From Nitrospirae bacterium MYbinv3 (GTDB lineage: Bacteria; Nitrospirota; Thermodesulfovibrionia; Thermodesulfovibrionales; Magnetobacteriaceae), in NCBI GenBank assembly GCA_002753395.1, contig PEAB01000029.1:1-37982 (forward strand): a stretch of 37,982 nucleotides of DNA. The letters run 5' to 3'. The position numbers and the translations under genes were made by a program. Shown piece after piece: positions 1 to 7,499 of the stretch; position 1 is the first letter of the stretch; each line of letters opens with the position of its first letter. The notes under the pieces are model-generated. The model saw only the letters and a program-made list of their open reading frames with translations, was not told where the DNA came from and did no database searches.

Positions 1-177
1 TGCCATCCTCTCTAATAACAATTTATCAATTAAATCTCTCGTTTCTTGTGATATTATGATGTTTTGTGGATTTTCTACAAATTGTCTGCCGCACTCTTTA
101 CACATAAATTTTTGTTTTCCGCTGTGAATGTTGCCATTTTTAACAATTTCCTTTGAACCACATTGTATGCTAGTCAT
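1..177 (-). CDS. IS1-like InsA, N-terminal part (cut by window edge)
   Basis: 59 codons are visible, running off the left edge. The protein begins MTSIQCGSKEIVKNGN and continues with a short zinc-ribbon pattern (CKECGRQF) and the IS1-type stretch ENPQNIIISQETRDLIDKLL. In IS1-family elements this small first protein binds the terminal repeats, and the DDE transposase follows by frameshift or in a second frame. The ATG at 175-177 is preceded on the minus strand by AAGGAG (complement of 187-192), a good ribosome binding site. The first cysteine of the usual CxxCGS knuckle appears to be replaced (SIQCGS), so the zinc site may be damaged. The matching terminal repeat lies at 250-271. The identification rests on sequence resemblance remembered from the family. 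The transposase itself is outside the window. Confidence 0.7.
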   Translation of the reverse strand, partial: MTSIQCGSKEIVKNGNIHSGKQKFMCKECGRQFVENPQNIIISQETRDLIDKLLLERMA

Positions 178-249
178 AAATACAGTCTCCTTAAAATAAA
201 TTCTCAATGTATTATAGCAAATCAGCCATTAAGAACAAAAATAGCGCCA

Positions 250-271
250 TCACTACTTCTACAGGACTACC
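250..271 (-). repeat. Terminal inverted repeat of the IS1-like element
   Basis: Read on the minus strand this is GGTAGTCCTGTAGAAGTAGT plus two bases, 73 bp upstream of the insA start, so the element probably ends at 271. Close relatives (GGTAGTCCTGCACAAGTA) occur at 14161, 23483, 23585 (reversed) and 23872 (reversed), identifying it as a mobile-element end. A second partial copy (GGTAGTCCTA on the minus strand, 284-293) lies 22 bp further on and supplies the stop codon of the neighbouring transporter gene. Confidence 0.6.
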
Positions 272-288
272 AGAAATGTATGATAGGA

Positions 289-1515
289 CTACCCAAAAAA
301 CATTGACAACACAGACAATAGCGTTAGGATCACCATTATTACTGTAGTCCCCCACGCAATCCAATTGAAAGCACCCTTGTTTATATAATCCCCCATAAGG
401 TCGCTTTTGTTAATAAGCAACAGCATAAAAAACAGCACAAACGGAAGCATAACACCATTAACCACCTGAGATAGCCACATGATTTTTATAAGCGGTATGT
501 TTGGTATCAATACTACAAGAGCGCCAATGATTATAAAGAGAGTGTAAAGGCTCATAAAGATTGGTGCATCCCGAAAGGTCTTGTTTACGCCTGCCTCAAA
601 CCCCATCCCCTCGCAGATAGAATAGGCTGTAGCCAGCGGAAGTATGGAAGCTGAGAACAGGGAGGCGTTGGCTAGACCAATGCCAAAGAGTACCGAGGCA
701 TACTTACCTGCAATAGGTTCAAGTGCGACAGCGGCATCCTTGGCGCTTTCTATCTGTATACCAGCCTTAAAAAGTGTGGCTCCGCAGGCTACAATGATAA
801 ATAGCGCTATTATGTCCGTCATGAAGCATCCAAAGATCACATCTATACGCGATGCCCAATATTTTTCTTTCTTTATCCCCTTTTCGACCACTGAGGATTG
901 TAAGTAAAACTGCATCCAGGGCGCTATTGTTGTTCCTACTATCCCGATAAGCATTATAATATAGGTTGTGTTAAACCTAAAAGACGGTATGATCATCTCA
1001 ATACCTACTTGTGCCCAATCGGGTTTAGCTAAAAAGGCAGCCGGTATATAAACCAGATAGACAACACATATCACCAAAAATATATTTTCAACGAGTTGAT
1101 AGGTACCCTTTACAACAAGCAGCCAAACAAACGCAGCGCCTATGGGAACAGAGATATACTTGTTGACGCCAAACAATTCGTTGCTTGCCGCCCAGCCAGC
1201 AAATTCTGCAGCCGTATTGCCAATATTAGTTACAGACAAGGCAAGCATAAGCCAGAAGGTAACCTTGACGCCGTAGTTCTCCCTTATGAGTTCAGCAAGT
1301 CCCTTACCGGTAACTACCCCCATCCGTGCAGACATCTCCTGTACCACAATGAGCGCTATCGTAATAGGAATGAGAGACCACAGAAACGAATAGCCGAAGC
1401 TTGCGCCGGCTATAGAGTAGGTCGTAATACCGCCGGCATCATTATCGACGTTTGCGGTTATGATACCTGGGCCTATAAGTGATAAAAGTATAATAAAGCG
1501 CCGCCAACGGCTCAT
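289..1515 (-). CDS. NRAMP-related divalent metal transporter
   Basis: A 408-residue integral membrane protein of the NRAMP/MntH superfamily (APC fold), expected to import divalent cations across the inner membrane. The usual TM1 metal-binding motif DPGN is replaced by DNDAGG (residues 24-29). The TM6 motif, normally MPH, reads IAPW (197-200). The aspartate is kept but the methionine ligand that favours transition metals is lost. Such changes are described for NRAMP-related branches with altered selectivity, including magnesium transporters, so Mg2+ is a plausible substrate (inference). It is divergent from a CNNM/CorC gene, which also points to Mg/Co handling. The ATG is preceded by AAGGATGAATCGTAG. 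The last codons (FFG-TAG) run into an IS1-type terminal repeat, so the C-terminus may have been reset by an insertion, though the length is normal for the family. Confidence 0.85.
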   Translation of the reverse strand: MSRWRRFIILLSLIGPGIITANVDNDAGGITTYSIAGASFGYSFLWSLIPITIALIVVQEMSARMGVVTGKGLAELIRENYGVKVTFWLMLALSVTNIGNTAAEFAGWAASNELFGVNKYISVPIGAAFVWLLVVKGTYQLVENIFLVICVVYLVYIPAAFLAKPDWAQVGIEMIIPSFRFNTTYIIMLIGIVGTTIAPWMQFYLQSSVVEKGIKKEKYWASRIDVIFGCFMTDIIALFIIVACGATLFKAGIQIESAKDAAVALEPIAGKYASVLFGIGLANASLFSASILPLATAYSICEGMGFEAGVNKTFRDAPIFMSLYTLFIIIGALVVLIPNIPLIKIMWLSQVVNGVMLPFVLFFMLLLINKSDLMGDYINKGAFNWIAWGTTVIMVILTLLSVLSMFFG

Positions 1516-1605
1516 CTACGATTCATCCTTAAACATAGAGACGACAATCAAGCCTATTAGACAAGACTAAAAAACTGACAGGTTTTTAACCACACGCTAT
1601 ATTAG

Positions 1606-1757
1606 GACCATACGGAGATCCGTACAAAGGTCAGTGAAGCGAGAGATTTTAGGTGAGTTTTAATCTATATGTTGAATGATGACAGGCTTCACTCCCAGAT
1701 ACTAACATACAGTTAGAATTTTATGTCTGTTACTAGGTCGACTCTCGCTGTCATCCA
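1606..1757 (-). promoter_or_regulatory. Highly structured leader or repeat block
   Basis: Four complementary segments are visible. GACC (1606-) with GGTC (-1632) encloses TACGGA/TCCGTA. AGTGAAGC (1633-1640) pairs with GCTTCACT (1686-1693). GCGAGAG (1639-1645) pairs with CTCTCGC (1742-1748). GATGACAG (1678-1685) pairs with CTGTCATC (1748-1755). The last three pairings cross one another, so they would be alternative or pseudoknotted if transcribed. The block lies roughly 90-240 bp upstream of the NRAMP-related gene on its coding strand, with an A/T hairpin between, which fits a cis-regulatory RNA. I do not recognise the M-box or yybP-ykoY consensus. A decayed transposon end is the alternative. 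Confidence 0.35.
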
Positions 1758-1919
1758 TAGTTCCTACTTCCTTTTTTTATTGAGATAGTTAAACAGAATT
1801 ATATTACAGGAAAAAAACACCCAAAGTCAATTAATAGTTTTGTCTGAGATTAAAAGGATTTTTCCAATGACTTAGAAGTATTTTCTGTAAGAATTGCTAC
1901 TACTAAGTTACACCCTTCC

Positions 1920-2002
1920 TTAAGCCAACAGCATTATCCCTAGACCCACCCACAAGGGGACCAGTTCCCTTGACCCCGTAAATGTCAAGCGTGGCTGCTT
2001 AA
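1920..2002 (-). repeat. Hairpin-core repeat, copy 1
   Basis: Contains CAAGGGGACCAGTTCCCTTG (1953-1972) followed by GACCCCGTAAA, preceded by AGACCCACC. TTAAGC at 1920-1925 and GCTTAA at 1997-2002 could be its outer ends. The G/C-rich second hairpin of fuller copies is missing, so this is a short or decayed member. Confidence 0.6.
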
Positions 2003-2063
2003 AACATCACATTGGTGCAGATACATAATGCTTACGCAACAGCATTACCCCTCCCACTTTCTT

Positions 2064-2200
2064 CAGCAATTCTCACTGAATTTGCAGAATGGCTTTTTAT
2101 AAGGATTTTACTGTGTATATGAAAAGTGTTTTTCGCGGTCTTTTTATAGTATATTGCCTATATATCAATAAGTTACATTCATTATCAGTGAGAATCGCTG
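2064..2200. repeat. Small element bounded by 16-bp inverted repeats
   Basis: CAGCAATTCTCACTGA (2064-2079) and TCAGTGAGAATCGCTG (2185-2200) are reverse complements apart from one base, 137 bp end to end. The interior is A/T-rich and non-coding. It has the shape of a MITE. No second copy and no clear target duplication was found. Confidence 0.4.
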
Positions 2201-2216
2201 CACTTTCTTTCTTGTA

Positions 2217-2247
2217 TTGGACAAATTAAGATGTAGTCTGATATACT
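2217..2247 (+). promoter_or_regulatory. Possible sigma-70 promoter for the CNNM/CorC gene
   Basis: TTGGAC (2217-2222) and TATACT (2242-2247) are separated by 19 bp, slightly long. Reading from here would give a leader of about 140 nt before the ATG at 2398. This is seen by eye only and is one of several A/T-rich possibilities. Confidence 0.3.
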
Positions 2248-2397
2248 ACTTTTAAGCATGATGGTTTGGTACAAAGGGCTAAAGACAACTAAACCAGCGG
2301 TGAAGAGGTTTTACTTATGTTAAGAGGCAAGTGTTAAGCAGTCAATCAATGCAGTGTCACGAAATTACCTTGATAGCATGAGCATAGAACTGATGTA

Positions 2398-3723
2398 ATG
2401 TCGACATACCTTGTATTGATATTTGTGTCAATAGTGATGAGCGGTATTTTTGCTGCTTCTGAAATAGCGGTTGTTACTTCCAGGAAAACACTGATAGAGG
2501 CCCTTGAAAAGGCAGGCAGCAGAAACGCAAAGACACTTATACAGCTTAAGAAAGATCCCGAGAGTTTTCTCGCTGCTACTAAGATAGGCACAACAATGGG
2601 GATCGCCTTGGCATGTGTCTTAAGCGGCGCACTTGCTATCGTGTTTGTAGAGCCCATTATATCGGCAGTACCTGTTTATTACATCTCACTTTTTAGCATC
2701 CCTGTGAGTCTGCTTATCGTATTGACGGTCGTTTTTTACGTTGTTATGCTTTTAGGCGAGCTGCTCCCCAAGTCTCTATCGTTGATTAATCCAGAGCGAG
2801 CTGCTCTTTTGGTATCAGGTCTGATGTGGAGATTTTCCAGATGGTGCTCTGTTATTATAACCTCCTTGACGTGCAGCGCTAATGTTATATTGAGGCCGTT
2901 TGGGCTAAATGCTTTTTCTAAGCGGGGTTTTGTATCTCAGGAAGAGATAAAGCTCCTCATACTTGAGGGTAAAGATAGAGGTATGTTTGAGTCAACCGAG
3001 CAGGAGTTAATCCATAGTGTCTTTGAGTTTACAGACATATCGGTAAAGGAAGTTATGGTACCCATAGGTCAGGTTGTGGCTATCTCGCTTGACGATACGC
3101 TAGAGAGAAACCTGCGTGTCATCTCTGAGGAAAAATATTCGAGGTACCCAGTTTACAGCAGGGAATTGGATAACATCAAAGGAGTACTACATGCAAAGGA
3201 CGTCTTTGTATATATGGCTCAACACAAAGAGGTAAATATGAGAAAACTCCTCAGAGCGCCATTCTTCGTCCCTGAGACGATGATGATAAGCCACCTTTTA
3301 AGCGAAATGCAGAAAAAACGCAATCACATGGCCATCGTCGTCAACGAACATGGAATGGTAACAGGTATCGTTACCATCGAGGACCTGCTTGAAGAGATAG
3401 TTGGCGAGATCAGGGACGAGCACGATACGGAAAGACCCGTGATTTTTATAGGCAACGGGGCATACATAGTATATGCCTCCATAAACATTAGAGACCTGAA
3501 AGAGGACCACGGGATAGATTTCCCTGAGTCTCCGCAGTATGATACATTAGGAGGCTTTATCGTAACAACCCTGCAGAAGATCCCCCAGGGCGGCGAGACT
3601 ATCACCGTTGATCATATGAGAGTAACCGTCCTTGAGATGGTAAGCAAACGGGTCTCAAAGGTAAAGATAGAGTTTTTAAATGACGAAACCCTGGATACTA
3701 ATAAGGAGGAAGACGTTGAATAA
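2398..3723 (+). CDS. CNNM/CorC-family membrane protein with CBS pair
   Basis: 441 residues. The N-terminal DUF21/CNNM transmembrane region covers about residues 1-190 and includes a GELLPKS-type segment. A CBS pair follows at about 205-325 (VKEVMVP, then YSRYPVY, then IVVNEHGMVTGIVTIEDLLEEIVGEI). A CorC_HlyC C-terminal domain covers about 345-425. The family is often annotated as hemolysin C; members are linked to Mg2+/Co2+ export or resistance, with nucleotide sensed by the CBS pair. The length is typical. The ATG lacks a clear Shine-Dalgarno, but an upstream in-frame ATG runs into TAA directly before it. The next gene starts inside its last codons, so the two are probably cotranscribed. Divergence from the NRAMP-related gene suggests a shared role in divalent cation balance (inference). 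Confidence 0.9.
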   Translation: MSTYLVLIFVSIVMSGIFAASEIAVVTSRKTLIEALEKAGSRNAKTLIQLKKDPESFLAATKIGTTMGIALACVLSGALAIVFVEPIISAVPVYYISLFSIPVSLLIVLTVVFYVVMLLGELLPKSLSLINPERAALLVSGLMWRFSRWCSVIITSLTCSANVILRPFGLNAFSKRGFVSQEEIKLLILEGKDRGMFESTEQELIHSVFEFTDISVKEVMVPIGQVVAISLDDTLERNLRVISEEKYSRYPVYSRELDNIKGVLHAKDVFVYMAQHKEVNMRKLLRAPFFVPETMMISHLLSEMQKKRNHMAIVVNEHGMVTGIVTIEDLLEEIVGEIRDEHDTERPVIFIGNGAYIVYASINIRDLKEDHGIDFPESPQYDTLGGFIVTTLQKIPQGGETITVDHMRVTVLEMVSKRVSKVKIEFLNDETLDTNKEEDVE

Positions 3724-5173
3724 ATCAATCAATAGGAACAATGCAAGTATTGCTCATAGTTTTTTACGTGTGATTGGAACGGCGATGATCTTGTTATTCG
3801 CTGCGGTGTTTTTTTCTTGTTCAAGATCAGCGACAAAACCAGATGAATCAAATGAAAAGATGCCGGAGAAATCACAGCTTGAGGTTGCCACACAAGAGAG
3901 CAAACAGGAAGTAGGAGATAAACAGCCAGATATTGAACTCAGACCTCAAGAATACTTCCTTGATAACGGGCTAAAGGTACTGCTTGTTGAAGACCACAAG
4001 GCCACCATAGCCACGTTTCAAATCTGGTACAAGGTTGGCTCTATAAACGAAATGCCAGGCGAGACTGGTCTCAGTCATATGCTTGAACACATGATGTTCA
4101 AAGGCACAAAGCGCTACGGCTCTAAGGTCTTTTCAAACCTGATCCAGAAAAATGGCGGTGTAGACAACGCCTTTACCACAAAAAACTATACCATGTATTA
4201 CCAGACCCTAAAATCGGACAGACTCGCCTTGTCAATTGAACTTGAGGCAGATAGGATGGAGAACCTGCTATTAAATGAGGAGGACTTTAAGTCTGAAAAA
4301 CAGGTCGTCATGGAAGAAAGACGACTCAGGACGGAGGACAACCATCAGAACCTGCTCTTTGAGGAACTCACGGCCAGGGCTATCTCTACTCACCCATACC
4401 GTAACCCAGTGATTGGATGGATGGATGACATTTCATCTTTCACAGTGGATGCTCTACAGCAGCATTATAATAATTATTATAGACCAAACAACGCCGTCGT
4501 CATTGTAACAGGCGACATTAACCCGCATGAGACGCTTAAACTAATAAGAACCTACTTCGGCCCCATACCTTCCAAACCAATAAAGCCTGTAAGTATGCCA
4601 ATAGAGCCTAAGCAAGAGGGAGCAAAACGTGTTGTCATAAAAAAGCCGGCAGTACAGCCTTACCTATTGATGGCTTACCATGTCCCCTCTATTCCAAACA
4701 AGGACAGCTACGCCCTGGATGTGCTTGCATCAGTCTTATCCAGCAAAAGCGGCAGGTTATATCAGGAACTTGTAAAGAGTCATAAGGTCGCCCTTAACGC
4801 CTTTGTATTTTACAGCGGGTTTTATTCGGACCCATATTTAATGTATTTTGGCGGTTCGGCAATGGGCGGAAAGGACACAGACGCTGTTGAAAAGGGTATC
4901 TTAGAGGAGATCGAAAAGGTAAAAACAACTCCACCTGCTGAGAGAGAGATACAAAAGGCCAAAAACCAGATAGAGGCATCCTTTATTATGGGACAGGATT
5001 CTATCTACTTTCAAGGAGAGCTACTAGGCATGTATGACATGCTAGGTAACTGGAGGCTAAAGGATAGATATTTAGAAGAGATCAGAAACGTAACAGTAGA
5101 GGACGTAAAAAGAGTGGCTGCAACCTATCTGACAGAGCAGAACAGGACTACAGGCATTCTTATACCGGAGTAA
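3716..5173 (+). CDS. M16 zinc peptidase, lipoprotein
   Basis: A pitrilysin/M16 family protein of about 485 residues. The inverted zinc motif HMLEH lies at residues 121-125, with the downstream glutamate in QVVMEERR (about residue 200), so it is expected to be catalytic. I chose the TTG at 3716 because AAGGAGGA (3703-3710) sits directly before it. It yields a lipoprotein signal (FAAVFFSC, Cys35), followed by a polar, low-complexity linker to about residue 75. The longer frame back to 3680 has no ribosome site. The start overlaps the end of the CNNM/CorC gene by 8 bp. Periplasmic and membrane-anchored, it is probably paired with the next gene, as M16 proteases often act as an active/inactive pair. 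The substrate is unknown. Confidence 0.9.
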   Translation: MNKSINRNNASIAHSFLRVIGTAMILLFAAVFFSCSRSATKPDESNEKMPEKSQLEVATQESKQEVGDKQPDIELRPQEYFLDNGLKVLLVEDHKATIATFQIWYKVGSINEMPGETGLSHMLEHMMFKGTKRYGSKVFSNLIQKNGGVDNAFTTKNYTMYYQTLKSDRLALSIELEADRMENLLLNEEDFKSEKQVVMEERRLRTEDNHQNLLFEELTARAISTHPYRNPVIGWMDDISSFTVDALQQHYNNYYRPNNAVVIVTGDINPHETLKLIRTYFGPIPSKPIKPVSMPIEPKQEGAKRVVIKKPAVQPYLLMAYHVPSIPNKDSYALDVLASVLSSKSGRLYQELVKSHKVALNAFVFYSGFYSDPYLMYFGGSAMGGKDTDAVEKGILEEIEKVKTTPPAEREIQKAKNQIEASFIMGQDSIYFQGELLGMYDMLGNWRLKDRYLEEIRNVTVEDVKRVAATYLTEQNRTTGILIPE

Positions 5174-5221
5174 ATGATTAAGACAGAACTGTTAAAATAA
5201 ATTAAGGAAGGGTTGAAAGTA

Positions 5222-6562
5222 ATGAACATACACATAAGGACGTTTATTATAGCATTGATTTTAGTGGTGTCTCCATTGACTGCACACGCAATAGATGTAA
5301 GACGGGAGATTTTAAATAATGGCCTAACCTTGCTCCATATAGAGAGGCACAACCTGCCCATTGTAAAGGTAAACTTGCTCATAAGGGCATCGAAACTGAA
5401 TGAACCTGTGTCCAAGGCTGGCTTGGCAAATCTTACAGCCGACATGCTGTTAGAGGGTACAAAAGGCAGAAGCTCTCAAGAGATCCGTGAGGAGATCGAT
5501 TTTATGGGCGCCTCTTTGGATACATCTGTTGAGAATGACTTTACGGTCATCTCGCTCTCAGTGCTAAAGAAAGACCTCGATAAAGGGTTTGAGATATTTG
5601 CCGACTGTCTATTAAACCCAGTTTTTTCTGAGAGCGAACTAAAGGCAAAAAAAGAGATTATAAAGGGCTCCCTCAAACAAAGCGAAGAATCGCCATCCTT
5701 TGTGGCAAACAGGGCATTTTTAAAAGATATATACGGAGAGTTTCCATATGGACGTCCGACCGAAGGGGATTCCAAGACCATTGATTCCATAAACACAGAT
5801 GACCTGGTTAAATTTCACGACGACTACTACGTTGCCTCAGGCGGGATTATGACCATTGTGGGCGACATCACGTATGAAAAGATCACAGCCTTGATTAACA
5901 AACACCTGTCTCAATGGCAGGGAGGCAGTGTTAAACTGCCTAATACAGTAAAAGTACAGAACCGTCACAGTGCTAAGGTTAACCTCATTGACATGGATCT
6001 GACACAGGCAAATATCATCATTGGGCATGAAGGTATTACCAGAGATAACCCTGATTTCTATGCCGTGGTAGTAATGAACTACATATTGGGCGGGGGCGGT
6101 TTTTCCTCCAGGATGGTTAAAACCATCAGGGATGACATGGGGCTTGCTTACGACATACGCAGTCACTTTGCCTCTTTTAAACATGCCGGCGACTTCCAGG
6201 CCGTTATACAGACAAAAAACGAGTATGCAAACACTGCCGTTGCAGAGATCTTGAAACAGATAAAAAGGATTAAGACTGATTACGTCTCAGATGATGAGCT
6301 TAACGACGCAAAGGCGTATCTGATAGGCAGTTTTCCACGTAAACTGGATACAATGGACAAGATTGCCCATTTCCTATCACAGGTGGAGTTTTATGGACTT
6401 GGCCTGGATTATGATAAAAAATATTTGGGTTATATCAAATCGATAACTAAGGAAGACGTCAGGCGAGTTGCTTTAAAATACCTGGATGATGTTAACTACC
6501 ATATAGTTATTGTGGGTAAACAAGAAAAAATTGGCTTAAAACATGGAGACAAAACCCCATAA
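5222..6562 (+). CDS. M16-like protein lacking the zinc motif
   Basis: 446 residues from ATG 5222. An in-frame TTG at 5213 is possible, but GGAAGGG is better spaced for the ATG. A Sec signal peptide ends near SPLTAHA. The M16 fold is clear (two halves, with YDIRSHF in the second). The site equivalent to HxxEH reads NLTAD within GLANLTADMLLEGT, so the zinc ligands are gone. It is therefore expected to be the non-catalytic subunit that completes the chamber of the upstream M16 lipoprotein, as in known bacterial two-gene M16 pairs. The gap to the upstream gene is 48 bp. Loss of the motif is seen directly; partnership is inference. Confidence 0.88.
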   Translation: MNIHIRTFIIALILVVSPLTAHAIDVRREILNNGLTLLHIERHNLPIVKVNLLIRASKLNEPVSKAGLANLTADMLLEGTKGRSSQEIREEIDFMGASLDTSVENDFTVISLSVLKKDLDKGFEIFADCLLNPVFSESELKAKKEIIKGSLKQSEESPSFVANRAFLKDIYGEFPYGRPTEGDSKTIDSINTDDLVKFHDDYYVASGGIMTIVGDITYEKITALINKHLSQWQGGSVKLPNTVKVQNRHSAKVNLIDMDLTQANIIIGHEGITRDNPDFYAVVVMNYILGGGGFSSRMVKTIRDDMGLAYDIRSHFASFKHAGDFQAVIQTKNEYANTAVAEILKQIKRIKTDYVSDDELNDAKAYLIGSFPRKLDTMDKIAHFLSQVEFYGLGLDYDKKYLGYIKSITKEDVRRVALKYLDDVNYHIVIVGKQEKIGLKHGDKTP

Positions 6563-6578
6563 AAGGTGATTAAAACAC

Positions 6579-7451
6579 ATGCCATTAGAGATAATACGCA
6601 CTAGTTCGATAATACGTGAGACGTCAAAGAAATACCATGCAGAAGGTAAGCGTATCGGCTTCATACCGACTATGGGTGCCTTACACGAAGGACATATGAG
6701 CCTTGTACAAAGGGCGAGACAGGAAAACAATGTCGTTGTCGTAAGCATATTCGTAAATCCGAAACAGTTTGCCACTGGGGAGGACTTCGACAATTACCCA
6801 AAAGATTATGGAAAAGATACAACAATGCTTTTGAAGGCAGGCGTAGACGTCCTCTTTATGCCCAACGCATCCGATATATATCCAAACGGTTTTTGTACAA
6901 CAGTTAACGTGATGGGAATAACCGACAGGCTATGCGGCAAGTTCAGACCAACTCACTTTTCAGGTGTAACGACTGTCGTGACCAAACTCCTTAATATTGT
7001 AAATCCAACGAGGGCTTATTTCGGTCAAAAGGACTATCAGCAGTGTGCCGTTATAAGCAGGCTGGTCTGCGACCTTAATATGGATGTTCAGATTGTGCCA
7101 TGTCCAACCATAAGGGAAAAAGACGGCCTTGCAATGAGCTCACGTAACATATACCTAAACCCAGAGGAGCGTGCCGACGCCCCTTCGATATATAAAAGCA
7201 TGAAACACGTTGAAGAAGCCTTAAAAAACAGCAAGTTACCCCTAAGACAGGCATCTCGAAAGCTCAACGAACTGTTACTGTCAATCAGTACAGTGACCGA
7301 GGTGCAGTACGCCTCTGTCTATGACCCTGAGAGCCTTGTTGAGATAACAGACGTATTGCCACATGGTAACGGAAGAGGTCCCGTGCTCATTGCCGTGGCA
7401 GTAAAAATGGGCGCTACAAGGCTAATTGATAACCTGCTGATACAGCTTTAA
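6579..7451 (+). CDS. panC: Pantothenate synthetase
   Basis: 290 residues, the usual size. It condenses pantoate and beta-alanine with ATP in coenzyme A biosynthesis, in the cytoplasm. The nucleotidyltransferase signature PTMGALHEGH (residues 30-39, HIGH-type) and the second signature LAMSSRN are present, along with YFGQKDYQQ. AAGGTGA precedes the ATG, 16 bp after the M16 gene, so it probably belongs to the same transcript without sharing its function. panB and panD are not nearby. Confidence 0.96.
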   Translation: MPLEIIRTSSIIRETSKKYHAEGKRIGFIPTMGALHEGHMSLVQRARQENNVVVVSIFVNPKQFATGEDFDNYPKDYGKDTTMLLKAGVDVLFMPNASDIYPNGFCTTVNVMGITDRLCGKFRPTHFSGVTTVVTKLLNIVNPTRAYFGQKDYQQCAVISRLVCDLNMDVQIVPCPTIREKDGLAMSSRNIYLNPEERADAPSIYKSMKHVEEALKNSKLPLRQASRKLNELLLSISTVTEVQYASVYDPESLVEITDVLPHGNGRGPVLIAVAVKMGATRLIDNLLIQL

Positions 7452-7499
7452 TTATGAAGACAGTAAGAAGAATGGGGAGGTCTGCTCTCCATCTGAACT

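Larger units (their letters stand above)
1516..2397. other. Intergenic region between divergent metal-transport genes
   Basis: 882 bp without a convincing gene. In order it holds: an A/T-rich hairpin (AAAAACTGACAGGTTTTT, around 1570-1588); a strongly self-complementary block (1606-1757); a short element with the common hairpin core (1920-2002); a 16-bp inverted repeat (2064-2079 / 2185-2200); and a possible promoter towards 2398. A 20-codon ORF begins ATGATGGTTTGG near 2260 but has no ribosome binding site, and I do not call it. Each supported element is listed separately. Confidence 0.7.

Noticed and set aside
644-1482. Plus-strand frames opposite the NRAMP-related gene
   Set aside because: They are antisense shadows with no family pattern; the minus-strand protein is a clear membrane transporter.
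1606-1757. M-box or yybP-ykoY (Mg/Mn) riboswitch
   Set aside because: The GGTGAG near 1652 on the plus strand recalls M-box, but the rest of the consensus and the orientation do not match. It is kept only as an unassigned structured block.
3680-3715. Longer N-terminus of the M16 lipoprotein
   Set aside because: It lies inside the CNNM/CorC gene without a ribosome site; TTG 3716 has an excellent one and gives a proper lipoprotein signal.
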